Source of the DNA: Chelydra serpentina
Lineage: Eukaryota; Chordata; Testudines; Chelydridae
DNA: 64,000 nucleotides
NCBI GenBank assembly: GCA_037349315.1
Contig: JBAIAC010000008.1
Span: forward strand, 38,662,001 to 38,726,000
Direction of reading: 5' to 3'
Part shown: positions 1 through 11,962 of the stretch, piece after piece
Layout: every line of letters starts with the position of its first letter
Position numbering within the stretch: the stretch's first letter is position 1
Notes under the pieces: generated by a model
The model's input: only the letters and a program-made list of their open reading frames with translations
What the model was told of the DNA's origin: nothing
Database searches by the model: none
Position numbers and translations under genes: made by a program

Positions 1-127
1 GGTGGGGGGACTTGCCAAGTGAGTGATTACTCCCTATCACACTTAGAACCTCAGACACTCAGTCCTTTTTCAATATAACCAGTAAGGTATTGTGGAAGCT
101 GTTTTGTGGCTAGCTTGGGGAATCTAA

Positions 128-428
128 GGGTACATCCACAGTACCCACCCGATTTGGCGGGTAGCGATCGATGTTCTGGGATCGATTTATCGCGTCTCAT
201 GTAGACGCGATAAATTGATCCCAGAAGCGCTCCCCGTCGACTCCGGAACTCCAGCTCGGCGCGAGGAGTAAGCGGAGTCAACGGGGGAGCCTGCCTGCAC
301 CATGTGGACCCGCAGTAAGTACTTTGTAATTCAATCTAAGATACTTCGATTTCAGCTACAGTATTCACGTAGCTGAAGTTGCGTATCTTAGATCGATTCC
401 CCCTCACCCCCCCAGTGTGGACCAGGCC
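128..428. mobile_element. Harbinger-type MITE, 301 bp
   Basis: A non-autonomous DNA element. Its ends read GGGTACATCCACAGT on the left and CAGTGTGGACCAGGCC on the right, the GGNNNNGTCTACACT-type terminal repeat also seen on the large Harbinger element at 52839-58047. It is flanked by TAA at 125-127 and 429-431, the 3-bp TWA duplication typical of PIF/Harbinger. No coding capacity. Internally it holds a long hairpin (176-224) and a second palindrome around 352-377, and it resembles the MITE at 11963-12223 read in reverse. Confidence 0.8.
176..224. repeat. 22-bp hairpin inside the MITE
   Basis: The arms 176-197 and 203-224 are reverse complements over 22 positions with one mismatch, separated by the 5-nt loop CATGT. 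The inner part is TTTATCGCGTCT / AGACGCGATAAA. The CpG content is high compared with the flanks. Confidence 0.85.
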
Positions 429-431
429 TAA

Positions 432-828
432 GTATTGTCTCCATTCTTTGCAGTTTGCCTTAATTGTGCAACCTCAGCGTGGACCCCCTTGGGACTCTGG
501 TCACAGACAGTAAGATCATCCTGTGGCTCTATGGTCTGGATTCTAGTGTGCAGTAAAGCTGGTGCTAGGTAGCCCAACCATGACTCTACTCAGCCTCTCT
601 GGTCTCTGCTGAGATGGCACTGTTCAATTTCTCAGAAATCCCCAAGAACTCAGTCTTCTCTTGGGTAGGAATGTGGAGGGTAGAAGGGTCTTCCCTGGCT
701 CTGATGCTTCTCTTCCTGTTGCACTCCAGACACAGCCAAAAACCAAATTAAAACTGAACCCTTTGTCTCTGAGTTCTGGCTTATGAATGATTCATAGTGT
801 TGCCAACGAGTTCTCTCTCCACCCTGGC
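432..828. other. Unassigned spacer
   Basis: I see no coding frame, RNA gene or recognised repeat. The sequence is of mixed composition. Confidence 0.5.
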
Positions 829-836
829 CCCTAAGC

Positions 837-1356
837 CAGGGCTGGCCTTATGGGTGGGTGACATTGGTGACTGCCCAGGGTGCCGTGGTCGGGGGGCAGG
901 GCATAGTCAAAAGACAAGGAGTGGGGCAGGCTTGGGGTGCGAGGCTGCAGAAGGGAGCGGGGGGGGGGGGAGAGGGAGGAGGAAGGATAGTTCAGTGGTT
1001 TGAGCATTGGCCTCCTAAACCCAGGGTTGTGAGTTCAGTCCTCGAGGGGGCCATTTAGGGATCTGGGGCAAAAATCTGCTAGTGAAGGCAGGGGACTGGA
1101 CTCGATAATCTTTCAAGGTCCTTCCAGTTCTATGAGATAGGCATATCTCAATTATAAAAAAAAATGGGGGGGAGCAGTGGGGCCTAGGGGCAATGGGGGA
1201 GGGATCCCAAGCCTGGGGAGGCAGTGGGGCCAGGGCAGATGAGCGAGGCGCCTGGAGAGGCAGTGGGGCCAAGGGGGATGAGCTGGGAGGCAGTGGGAGC
1301 CAGGGGCACCAAAATACAAGTTCTCCCAGATCCCATTTTCACTAAGGCCAGCCCTG
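837..1356. mobile_element. hAT-type non-autonomous element, split by a SINE
   Basis: The terminal inverted repeats CAGGGCTGGCCTTA and TAAGGCCAGCCCTG are a perfect 14-bp match. The flanking octamers CCCTAAGC (829-836) and CCCTAGTC (1357-1364) agree at 6 of 8 positions, as expected for an old hAT 8-bp target duplication. The interior is G-rich with no credible protein. A tRNA-derived SINE at 971-1164 sits inside, so this element is the older of the two. It belongs to the same end-type group as the elements at 16097, 18058, 28380 and 37729. Confidence 0.75.
971..1164 (+). mobile_element. tRNA-derived turtle SINE
   Basis: The pol III A box (GATAGTTCAGTGG-like, about 987-999) and B box (GGTTGTGAGTTCAGTCC, 1025-1041) are clear. 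They are followed by the tRNA-unrelated body GGGGCCATTTAGGGATCTGG and a tail reading TTCCAGTTCTATGAGATAG, ending in an A-rich stretch. The family is the turtle tRNA-derived SINE with an A/B-box promoter; it encodes no protein and is mobilised by a LINE. The tail differs from that of the copy at 61804-61990. Confidence 0.85.
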
Positions 1357-1364
1357 CCCTAGTC

Positions 1365-2105
1365 ACTCTGGGGAAGGTAGTCCTGAGCCTTTGTAGCCAT
1401 TACTGCTGTAGTCCATAGTTGAGTCACCTAGAGGCTTAGCGTGGCATTTCAGGAGCATCATCCCCTACTGGGTTGCACTAGCAAGTGAAGAAAAAGCCCA
1501 AATAAAATGATGTAGGGAATCAAAGAGTCCCTGAGTTCTTCCTGCTACTTCTACAGCATGTGAACTACTCTGAGTTATTTAAGGACAAAATCATTTCTGC
1601 TTGTTCCCTAAAGTGAACCAAAGACACAGAAATTATCCATTTCCCAGATTGCATTCTATTCAGTTCCTGATACAATAGGTTCCCTTCGAAGTGTCACTGT
1701 TTAAAGAATGCCAGAAAATGCGGTTGCACAGGGCTCAGCAGTGAAAAGATTATATATCCTTAGAGAATAAGGAGTTTAGTCTCCTACAGTATTTGTGTGC
1801 AGTGAAATTTATATATGACTCCCATTCCCAGTCATGGAAGTTTCCCCAGGTAAATTCTCCATGTGGTGATGACAGAGCCCTGGCTGATACTGTCCCTAAG
1901 ATAGAGTCTGTTATTTCTACACTGCAGCTGGGGTAGTTCCCAGTTTGTGCTAAAAATAGTGGCTTAGTGCAATGGCATTGATTAAAGCTAGTGTGGGTAC
2001 ATCTAACCAAACTGGAAATTACACCAATATCTACAGTGAATCCCGAGGGTTTTATACTGTCTGGTCTAGGTATTATATGGTCCCCATAGTATGAGCACAT
2101 CACAA
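1365..2105. other. Unassigned spacer
   Basis: No recognisable gene or repeat. The short frames here lack any family signature. Confidence 0.5.
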
Positions 2106-2109
2106 TCTT

Positions 2110-2333
2110 TAATGCGTTTATTCTCATGGCACTCTTGTAACGCAGGGAAGAGCTATCATTCCCATTTTACAGATGGGGAACTGAGGCACAGGGACTAAGT
2201 TTAAAGGTATTTAGACTCCTAAATAACTTTACAAATCTGGGTCTATATGACTTGCCCAAGGTCACTCTAAAGTCTGTGGAATTGCTGGGAATTGAATGCC
2301 GATCTCCCAGGTTCCGGCCTAGTGCCATCGCCA
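2110..2333 (-). mobile_element. MIR/CORE-SINE fragment
   Basis: On the minus strand this matches the MIR layout. The diagnostic plus-strand words are CCCATTTTACAGATGGGGAA, CTGAGGCACAG, CTTGCCCAAGGTCAC and a GAATTGAATGCCGATCTCCC-like block, all read in reverse order of the element. It is ancient and diverged. Confidence 0.75.
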
Positions 2334-2339
2334 CAGTAT

Positions 2340-4400
2340 CTGAATGTACTGATCTGACCTGTTCTTATCTGAATTTTGCAGAGTATGAGAAATTAAACTT
2401 GGATAATGAGAACAAGAGAATGCAAAAAAAGAACCCCTCAAAAGATGTATTTCTGAAGGGGAAAAGGTGTTAGCTGATGAGCTGTTTTCTCTGTAACAAA
2501 CTGTTTCCCCTAAGCTTTGGAACTGCTATGCTGGCTGGACATCACGTTGTCCACTTAAAATAATACCTATTTTTTATTATGGAACCTTTTAACTTGTTTT
2601 CTAGAGAGGCATAGAAAGAGTGACAGGGAGACAAATAATTCACAAACTCAAAGGCCCTGAATCTGCAAGGTGCTTAGCATCTTTTTCCACGGAGATCAGT
2701 GGGAATTCTGAATGCCCACACTTTCCCCTCAGTGTTTGGAACCTGGCAGAATCAGCCAGAAGGTAGCCTGTAAGCACAAGAGAAGGTGAAAAAATAAATG
2801 CCTTCTTGCTCTGAGGATGTGAGCTTTAGGGGAATTCAGAGTTGGAGTTTTAGGGGCTTTTTAATTTTTTCAATTTCTTGTCTTGCAAATGAGTGAGGAG
2901 AAAAGGGAAAAACATCAGCTAGAATACACTGTCCAGTGAAAAGAAGGGAGAAAAAAATAAATCTTTAGTTGGCATGAATCAGCATAACCCCATTGACTTC
3001 CAAGACTGATTTATACCAGCTCAGAATCTATCCCCATCATTTTTCTTGTGAAAGATTTATACTCAAATAAACAGAAGGATTAATTTTGGTTTTCCTCTTT
3101 TCATAACTGTGTTTCTAGTTAGCGCCTCTGCTTTCTTTATCACCAAGAAACAAATTCCTTCTGCGGCTAAGCTATTCCCCTCTTTGAAGAATAGCTGTGA
3201 AGAGCAAGAAAAGGAACAGATTGGCAACATTTGTCAGTGCTCATCTGCCTTTATTATCCCATGGGGCTATGTTTTCTATGTTATCTTCTGCAATCACACA
3301 CGTTCCCCAAAGAAAACAGAAGAGCCTTTAATCAAAACTACAATAGTCAGAACCTGTGCAGAACAACCATTTTTATCTGGTTTTGATAACAAACTAAACT
3401 TTCTGACCTCTTTCTTTGCTTCTGGTTAGGTAGCTCTCACTGATACAGCTGCAATAATTTATAAAAAACCCTTACTGTACCCAAGTATTCATTGTTAGGA
3501 ACAAGGTTAAAAATTATTAAAACATTGAAAGTTAGTGACCTCCTAGAGAGTTACTCCGGCCAAAAAGCATTCATACTGCTTCAACATGGTGAAACACAAG
3601 GGAGAGCCCTACACATTTTTCTCCATGAATTAAAAGATTTATAGGTCTAAATATCTACCACTATAAAGACACTCGTGACCTTGAGTAATACGTTTAAAGA
3701 AGTGCAGCATTTATAGCACACATCATAACTCTGAACTCCTTAAAGGTTTCATCTGAGTGGGGCAGAAAGAAAGAACTGATGAACCCAGTTAATTGGCTTT
3801 TTGTCTGTGCTTATTGGACAATCTGAGTAGGATTTATCTGCAGCTCTGAATCTACAGATTGTCTCTTTGAATTACTTTGCTTTCCAAGATGAAGTTGGTG
3901 TTTCACAAGCCACATTACAATGCAGTAATGCCTGCGTCTTCTTAAAGCTGTTTGCATGTTTAGATTTAAACGGGTGGCTTGAATAAAAGGCTTGCTGGAT
4001 GTAATTATTTCATAGTGGATATAGCTATTGCATGCAGGAAATGTACACTGCAAGGAGAAAAAATTTAAAATAAATGACAAAGAAAACTACATTAGAAAAC
4101 AATACTCAGTAAATGTTAATATAGAAAAATTAAATTTATTGGGTTAAATTCATGCCAGATGCCAGTGAGTGGATCTTCACTGACATTTCATGCACCCATG
4201 TAATTGAATAGAAGTTTCACAGAGAAAATAATACATACAAATACAAATTACAGTTCTGTCCTTTGAGTCCGGAGGTGAAATTCTAGAGGCCCAGGTAAAC
4301 TCACTTAATTGCACCCAGAAATCATTTGTTTGTGTGCAATAATTAATACTTGGCTCCTATATGGTGCTTTTCATCCATAAACCTCAAAGGCTTTAAATAG
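2340..4400. other. Unassigned AT-rich stretch
   Basis: AT-rich sequence with scattered short frames. None shows a domain, a splice pattern or a repeat consensus that I recognise. Confidence 0.5.
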
Positions 4401-4406
4401 GAAGGT

Positions 4407-4611
4407 AATAATAATACCTAGCTTTTCTCTAATGCTTTTCATCAGGAGATCTCAAAGTGCTTGCGATCGATATCAAATAATACTATTCCCATTTTACAGA
4501 TAGGATAACACAGAGTGGTGAAGTGACTTTCACGTGGTCACACAGTAGATGAGTGGCATGTCTCCTGACTTCTAATCCAGTGCCCTATGCAGTGGACCAC
4601 ACTGCCCTTGC
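4407..4611 (-). mobile_element. MIR/CORE-SINE fragment
   Basis: The reverse-strand MIR words ATTCCCATTTTACAGATAG, GAAGTGACTTTCACGTGGTCACACAG and the tRNA-like head near 4580-4611 appear in the correct order. The 3' part around 4407-4470 has the CTCAAAGTGCTT core. Confidence 0.75.
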
Positions 4612-5139
4612 TAGTATTAGGTTATGGTGCCTCCAAACAAGCAGTTAAATTCACCCAGGCATCACTTTGCTAATGCATTTGAGGTTATTTTGCATGGGGA
4701 TGGGGTACATTTAGCCCAGCTCATCCATTGCATGAGCTTTGGAAAATTTGGCCCTATACACTTTGTTATTTATTGACCTATGTTGAGTCATGTCACGCTC
4801 ACCTTATCCAAGTCATTCCTACTGAAAATGAATTTTCTATGAGAGCAATGTAGCTGGTAGCTGACAAGCTGGCAGACATAATTAACCCAAACATGCACAG
4901 GTTTGTGTGGTTTATTATTTATGCAGTATCACTGGTGTGCATGTTGCTTTGCAGATACACAGGAAGAGAGTCCATACCCCAGAGATTTTACAATTTACAA
5001 AAGCAAAATGCATATGCTGCTGTATCAGGCACATTTCTTGTTAGTGCCAAGCTGTTGTATTTAAAAAGTATATTTTAAAAACATATTTTTATTTAAATAG
5101 TAATGTGAGCTATGAGACGGGGCATGGGAATAGGGAGGA

Positions 5140-5560
5140 TGGCAGCTGGTGGAAAGTCAAAAGACACAGTGTTTTAGGAGAGACTTGAAAGAAGAGGGTC
5201 AGATTGCTTTGTGTACAGGAGGGGTGAAGCTGTTGCATGAAATGGCCTGGATATAAGCACAGAAATGCAAGCGAGGACAAGAGATGGAGGGTTGGAAGGG
5301 AGGCAGAGATGGCAGAGCATAGCCCATAAAGGGGCTGTAGCAGCAGATGAGAGACAAGTTGTGGGCAGGGGCAACACTATGCTGATTCTTGAAAATGAGC
5401 ATGATGAGTTAGAATTTGATGCAGGAAGAAATGAGAAGCCAGCGAAGGCACTGGAGAGAGGGGATGTCTGTGCGTGACATGATCAGAATGGCAGGCTAGG
5501 AATATAATTTTGACCACAGTGTGTTGAATAGCCTTAGGGAGAGATGAGATACAAACAGAC
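5140..5560. repeat. Probable ancient L2-type LINE 3' region
   Basis: A purine-rich stretch containing GTGTTTTAGGAGAGACTTGAAAGAAG and, further on, CCAGCGAAGGCACTGGAGAGAGG. Both resemble the 3' portion of old vertebrate L2-like LINEs as I remember them. No reverse-transcriptase frame survives. Orientation and exact limits are uncertain. Confidence 0.35.
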
Positions 5561-5564
5561 CAGA

Positions 5565-7640
5565 CAGTGGCTGATGAAGAGAGACAGGGTAGGGATGAGG
5601 GAGGAGTCTAGGGAGCTAAGGAGAAGATGGGATGAAAGGAGCTAAGAAGGTAAGGTGACAGGAGTGGAGGGTTTTCTGGTGGACAGAAGATGTGCGACCT
5701 TCGCATCAAAAAAAAGGGAGAAAGCCAAAGTAGCAAGAGGAGAAGGGAGAGATTGAAAAGAAAGGTGAGGCAGGAGTGATACCTCTAACATATGTGTAAC
5801 CTATGCCTCTTGATGATGACTCCTTTAGATTGTATGGAAGGAGAAATATCCATTAGAAGGAACATCCACAGCCTAATTAGAAAACATTTTGGTTTTGAGC
5901 TGCATGGTACATTGTGTCTGTGTGTAAGTGTAAATAAAAGAGTTAAGCATGACAGGGAGTGTGGGGAGCTCACCCTGCATGGCCCCATGCAAAGTCGTGT
6001 TTAATAGCAGAGGTAAGGCTAAGAAAGGAGCACATAGTTAAGCAGATCATTAACATCCTGAGATTACTTTTATATTTGTGTCTTCATCTACAGGCCCATT
6101 CTCAACCTACACCCTAAGCAGTTAGGATTAAGGGAGCTGACTGCACAAGACATTTGAGACTTGCTATTGCTCAGAGCAGATAATTATGGCTCGTGGCTTA
6201 ACCTTGCTTGCACCCAGACATAACCTCTACTCATTCTCACACTAGAACACAACAGGCTTGTACACGCAGCTGTGCAGTGAGCAAGGACCTGCAGGATCAA
6301 AGTCTTGACCACACAATGGTGCTAACACATGCAGTAGAGGTTGGTGGGAGGGGCCAGAGACGCTCTTACTGCATGGCTCTCCCCAAACTTCTTAAACATG
6401 CTTACGATAATAGTAAACAACTAGAATAGTGACAATATTTATTAGGAAGAGACTCTGTTTCCCCCACTACAGAAATAGATCAGTGAATATAAGTGTTCAC
6501 AGAAATAAGAATGACTATCCTGTCATCAGAAGGAACCTTAATAAGCATGATTCCCACTCAGTGATCTCCTTTTATCTCCCTTCCATCTCATCTTTCTGCT
6601 CTGTTATTTTCCTGTTTTCTTCATGCCGAATGCTGATGAAAGAACACTTGGTGCAACCCTACGCAGTCATTTGCCAGATACAGATAAAACATGACTCACA
6701 CCCTTTCAGACCCCTGCAACCAATGCAGGTCAAATCTTTCTGTCTTGGCCCATCACTGTTCAGCCCATGAAGTGTTGGTTGTGATTTTGATTACATGATT
6801 AAAAATATCACCAGTCCTGAATAGCACCCTGCTTAGAGGAAGTAGGACAGGACCACAGGAGTATTTTCAAAAATAACAAGGGAGTCCATGTTCAGTTGCT
6901 AATTGGTTGGCACGCTGCGTGTTTCCTGCTCAGAATAAATATTCAGTGGTATTCCCAAATACTTCATAATGCCGGAGGCAGATAAGCCAGCCCTGTAATA
7001 TTCTGGCATAATTGAAAGTGATGAAGTGGAAGACTGGAGATGTTTATTTCAGAACAACACTCTTACAGTAAAATGCCACAAGACAGTGAAAACCACTGGA
7101 GATCTTTAAGAACGAAGAGAAGAAAAACAACATGGTCCAGAATAATCAGAATCATAAACATTGTAACATCCAGTTTCACTTTCCTTTAAAGGAACATTTT
7201 AAAAAAACAATCTAGGTTATGAAGTTTTGTGGCTTTGATACATTTGTAATTAGCTATGATAAATAAATTTTAAAAACACACATTCCCTTGCTCTGGAAAG
7301 CTTCTGAAATGAAAACTTGATTGCTATTTGTTTGATAAATCTAAGTGAACCAGAAAATGCTAAAACTCAGAGGGGGGAATTCTGTCCTCAAGTACCTGCT
7401 TGAGCATCCCCTTAAAGGAGCACTTAAAGTTTTAGAATGCAACAAAGGAACTTTTTTTTCTATTTTTTTCCAGCCACTAACAGTGAAGTATGGTAGAGAG
7501 GCCTCTTCCATTCAAATGCTGTATTGAAGCTGATGGGAGTAGTATATGCATAACAGGGCTACATTTGTCAACTTACCTACATATCTACATTCCTAATGAG
7601 GATAATTTTTTAAAAGATGTTATAGCCATGGGATTCTAGC
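5565..7640. other. Unassigned AT-rich stretch
   Basis: No gene or well-formed repeat recognised. A purine-rich tract continues to about 5780, and the remainder is AT-rich. Confidence 0.5.
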
Positions 7641-7651
7641 ATAGTCAAGTC

Positions 7652-7824
7652 CAGCTGTTCTCACCTTTCTGTATTGGGACCCCATTTTCTATAAGGAGAC
7701 CCATTTAGCCCAGGGAGGAATCACCCTTTCCTTCCAACATGGGAAGGGAAGGATGGTTGCAATTCACTGACACCAGTGTGTGTCCTTCCCCCGGGGTTTG
7801 CAATGTCCACTTTGAGAACTCCTG
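7652..7824. mobile_element. Decayed hAT-type MITE
   Basis: The ends CAGCTGTTCTCA and TGAGAACTCCTG are an imperfect inverted repeat of the hAT CAGNGGTTCTCA type. The flanking octamers GTCAAGTC and GCTTAATC match at 5 of 8. The interior phrase TGGGACCCC is typical of this family. Old and diverged. Confidence 0.5.
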
Positions 7825-8020
7825 GCTTAATCTATATGCTCTATTCATGTTAGTAGAGCTGGTAATTAGTTGGGGATATAATACTCTGAGTCTGGAAAGG
7901 GAAGGCACAGTTTCCCAGAAGAAATTATGACATTAGTCTCTTGACTTTAGCCAGAGGCAAGTCCCAGTGTGTTGGGTGCTTGGAGAATGCTGGATGTAGG
8001 CAACTGGGGGACAGTATTTG

Positions 8021-8105
8021 GTCCTGCTAGTGAAGGCAGGGGACTGGACTCAATGACCTTTCAAGGTCCTTCCAGTTCTATGAGATAGGTATATCTCCAT
8101 ATTAT
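8021..8105 (+). mobile_element. SINE 3' tail fragment
   Basis: This repeats the 3' half of the SINE at 971-1164: CTGCTAGTGAAGGCAGGGGA, TTTCAAGGTCCTTCCAGTTC, then ATGAGATAGGTATATCTCC. The tRNA-like head with A and B boxes is missing, so it is 5'-truncated. It ends in an ATT-rich run. Confidence 0.8.
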
Positions 8106-9014
8106 TATTATATAACTGCAACTGCTGGGATGGGGAAGATGAGCTGGCCTGTCTTCTTAATTGTTGCCATTTTCTTACCACATTATTCCTGTCATACCAC
8201 ATTAGGGCAAAGGCTTCTTCATCATTGTTCCAGTTCATAATACTGAAAGCTTTAGCTAGGCTTCCCTGCTCTTGGCTAATATATACACTGGTGAGGGTGT
8301 CACATGGTTGAATCTTCCATGTTGCATAGCTGTTGGCTCTAATATCATTCAGAAATTGCTTGTTTGGCATGCGGTCATTGAGTCATGAAGTGTAAGTTCC
8401 TGTCTCTGACTTGGGGTCAGTTATTGTGGGACACGCTCCTTTGTCTGATGCACTATGTGGCAGAATAGCCAGTTGTGTGAGAGCCACATAATTGAGGGTT
8501 GGAGTGGGCAGAGTTAAGGCATCTCTCTGTGACATACTACCCCCGGGACAGGGCAGATTTTCAATTTGTAGGGAGACCAGGGGGGTTACCCATTGACAAT
8601 GGTTCCCATAGGGAAAGAGGGGAAGATGCAGCTCGAAAGAGGGGAAGATGTTCCTCAGGGTTAGCCTAGATTTACTGGGATAGACTCTAAATTCCCTGTC
8701 TAGCCATGTGGTCACTCATTATCAGAAGGGACTATGCCACGGTTAAGAATTGTGACATTTTAAGTGAACGACTTCCCTCCAGCACATCTGACAGAACAGC
8801 ATGTACCCCATTGGTAGTGTTACAGTCACAGGTGCTTTTTCTCATGAAACCTGTCTTAATCAGTCACCCCAGGCACCAGTAAAAAGAGGCAGTTCTCTAG
8901 AAGAGGTGGTCTTTAAACATCAGTCAAATTAGTACTGGAAACTTTGGAAATACCCTAGAACAATTGTATTGGGCATGGGGCTGCTTCTTCGAGAAGGCTT
9001 TGGGGCAGGTTTGC
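8106..9014. other. Unassigned spacer
   Basis: No gene or known repeat recognised. Confidence 0.45.
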
Positions 9015-9026
9015 TGTATCTCTTTG
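9015..9026 (+). repeat. Target-site duplication, left copy
   Basis: TGTATCTCTTTG, identical to 9405-9416 on the far side of the fold-back insertion. Confidence 0.85.
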
Positions 9027-9404
9027 ACAGGTTTCAGTGTAGTAGCCATGTTAGTTTGTGTCAGCAAAAAGAAAATAAGAAAAATACTTGTGGCACCTTA
9101 CAGACTAACAAATTTATTTCAGCATAAGCTTTCGTGGGTTAAGAACCCACTTCATAAGACGCATGGAATGGAACATACAGTAATCAGATATTTATACATT
9201 CAGAGAAACATGAAAAGGTGGGAGTGTCTTAACGTTGATATAGACACTCCCACCTTTTCATGTTTCTCTGAATGTATAAATATATGCTCACTGTATGTTC
9301 CATTCCATGTGTCTGATGAAGTGGGTTCTTAACCCACGAAAGCTTATGTTGAAATAAATTTGTTAGTCTCTAAGGTGCCACAAGTATTTTTCTTATTTTC
9401 TTTT
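9027..9404. mobile_element. Fold-back retroelement insertion, 378 bp
   Basis: Arm 1 (9065-9229) and arm 2 (9242-9405) are near-identical reverse complements with only a 12-bp spacer. Arm 1 alone continues outward to the element's end (about 9027-9064, GGTTTCAGTGTAGTAGCC). The insertion is bracketed by the perfect 12-bp direct repeat TGTATCTCTTTG at 9015-9026 and 9405-9416. Words such as TTGTTAGTCTCTAAGGTGCC and CGAAAGCTTATG mark a high-copy amniote repeat. Its class is uncertain to me; a Penelope-like origin is an inference from the hammerhead-like motif and the variable-length target duplication. Confidence 0.8.
9313..9349 (+). ncRNA. Hammerhead-ribozyme-like core (probably inactive)
   Basis: The order of parts fits a hammerhead core: CTGATGA (9313-9319), a perfect 7-bp stem GTGGGTT/AACCCAC with loop CTT (9321-9337), then GAAA (9338-9341) and GCTTATG. 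Two departures argue against activity: an extra A between CTGATGA and the stem, and TG rather than U-H where cleavage would occur. The mirror copy in arm 1 has CTTATGA in place of CTGATGA. Hammerhead motifs are known in Penelope-like elements; this assignment is inference. Confidence 0.35.
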
Positions 9405-9416
9405 TGTATCTCTTTG
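9405..9416 (+). repeat. Target-site duplication, right copy
   Basis: TGTATCTCTTTG, identical to 9015-9026. Confidence 0.85.
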
Positions 9417-11955
9417 GTTACTGGTGGTTGTTATGTGGGTTTTTACAGTCCAGTATTTCATTTCCTAGTACATCCTGTGCTGGCAAGGAGCTGTCCTTCA
9501 TTCAAGCAACAATGACACAAGTAGATACATTTTTGGTGCATAAATTGCAACCAAATTGGATGGTTCACACCATCCAACACTTCGTCACTGGCAGGCGTAT
9601 GCAATGCGAGCCTGGCTATGTCTCCTCCCCTGGGGCATTGGAATTTTAAGACATTGCTGTGAGTGCATCATTTTACATTCACATGAGTAGAAATATGGGG
9701 TAAGTTTGTATCTTTGAGGTCTCTGTAGAGGGAGCCTTCTGCAGCAGATGTATTCTGCCTGTTTGGAAGGGGATGAGCTGCCTCCTCTGCACCGTCTACC
9801 CCCTTTCTGACAGTCTAAGGAGAGTTCTCTGCAAGGATGGGATTCATGAAAGGGGAGGGGATGAGACAAGGGTAGGCCTAGAAGGGGGCAGTTTGTTAGG
9901 GGCTTATGGATCCCTCCAGCACCAGACCTGTGCAGATTACCTGGAAAAAACCAACAGTCCTAGGCTGTAAAATATTTTCTGTGGCTCACCTCTGTGCTGC
10001 AGGGGAGCCAACACAGAAGCTCCAAAGTGATCTCCATACAGATATCTTTGTGTCTCACGTAGGTCCACGGGTACTTATAGCATATGAAGTGGAACAATGT
10101 CTCATTTCATGGAGGAAAGAGAGGGACAATTTAGTCTTTCCTCCCTACCCTCACTACATCTCCTGGAATAATATAGGAGAAACTCAATGAAGAAATCTTG
10201 GATTTTTCCTCTGCACCCCCTCCCCTCCACAACCACTTCTGTAGGAAGAGGGCCATCATTCTATTTTGTTAAGTGCTATGTATGGCTGTAAGAGAGGAGT
10301 AACATTCAGAACAATGCATTAAACCAGGGCAGCTTCTTTCACAAGATGCTTTGGCTTTGTAATATGTGACTTTAATAATTAGTGAGGCAGAAAGCCACAG
10401 AAAGAACATGATAGATGACTTTGCCCAACCCGTGGGCTCTGTTCAACAATGCCAGCATTTCAAGAGTCTGAATAAAACTTCTGTGCCCAATTGCAATGAA
10501 CATTTTGATCTTAAGATCTAAAAAGGAAAACTCTTGGGTAACATATTCACATGGAAAATGTGAGAGGCGCTTTGCTGAGTCAGCACAGGAAGCCACAAAT
10601 TCAATAGCATGGAATAAAATCCTTTCCCTCTCCTCCTTCAGTGATGTACAGTTTGTGTGTTGTTCTAATTACATCCTGCTATAAAACCAGAGCTCTGTCA
10701 GTCTGCATTATTGAGGATGAGGTGGAACATACACAGAGAATAGTTTTATGTGCTCACTTGAATGTTGAAAAACAGTTTGCGGCAAAGAAGGGAAAACTTA
10801 TATGTGGGGATGACCTGTGGTTTATGCAGATCAATTGGCCTGCTTGATCACTGTGTTTGCCCTAATTATTTGCCCTTGAAATGCCATTTCTTTCAACTCA
10901 GTTACACAGCAGGTTGAAGCTGGAATAGTGCTGCGGGCAAGCAGGCTCAATGTGTTTGTATACAGTGCTATGGCTGTGAGAGTATGGGTATAGGAATGAA
11001 CTTTTGTCCAAAAAAGTGTATTCACTCTCTTAACTGAGTTGTATCCATGTGAAGCCTCAACAATAAATAAATAGTCGACATGTGAGCGTGATTGAACTGT
11101 AAATGGGATTGTTAGTGGCCCGCAAAGTGGATACTGACCAGAAGATATCAATTTGTGATGGCAGTTCATTTATCTATATGAAATGATTATACTGTTTTAG
11201 AATAGACAAACACACAACAAAAGACACAAACTAACCCAGCATGAATCACTGTTGGCAGTGTCCTTGGAAAGACCAAGAAATGGATGGGAATGGAGATAGA
11301 ACTGCCCCCTTTGCTCTGAAGGCGGTTCCTGTGGATGAGAGGTGAGGTGGAGAGAGCTTTTACATCTATTACCTATCATGTGACTAAATAAATCAATTCA
11401 TTGTCCAGGGCTCTCCATCCAGCACCTTTCATGGGGTAGGCATGCTGAAACTCTGGAGTCACATTCCTTCCTCTCTTTAGCATGCAGTCAGGCAGAGCTC
11501 CACTGGGTGGCTTTGATCTCTTCTTGGAGCAGTGCAATGAGTTTTACCTGGTGTTCTCTGTTCAGTGTTCCCTTTCGCAGCACTTTTGAGCCCAATCCTA
11601 CCCATACAATTCTGATTTGTTGCCAATAATCAGATGACTCTGGTTTCTTTTGGGCTCCTCTCCTTTTGTGAGGGAATAGACAGTGCTGCTTCTGGAGGAG
11701 GAACCTTTTAGGGCTCTTCTTCTTTTAAACTGGAGGTCAGATAAGCCAGCATCTTTTGTGTATTCTTTTCAGTCTTCCATTACCACATCCAGATGGAGTC
11801 CCATTGGGTGGCATCCTCTACTTAGGCTGAAATCTGGAAAGAGAATTTGATCTTAAGAGCCAGTTTGGTTCCCTCTCCCTCTTTAAACACTGCCAATGGG
11901 ACTACTCATGGATGGCAACCAGCATCATTTGGAGTTACCCTGAGGATGCCCTATT
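9417..11955. other. Unassigned stretch
   Basis: No gene, RNA or recognised repeat. The short frames (up to 112 codons) have no family signature. Confidence 0.5.
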
Positions 11956-11962
11956 ACACTAA

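Noticed and set aside
988..1041. tRNA gene candidate
   Set aside because: The A and B boxes are real but belong to a SINE. There is no cloverleaf with an anticodon arm. The same applies at 61812-61868.
1750..2127. 125-codon minus-strand frame
   Set aside because: No domain, and it runs into a MIR repeat. Composition is as expected by chance in AT-rich DNA.
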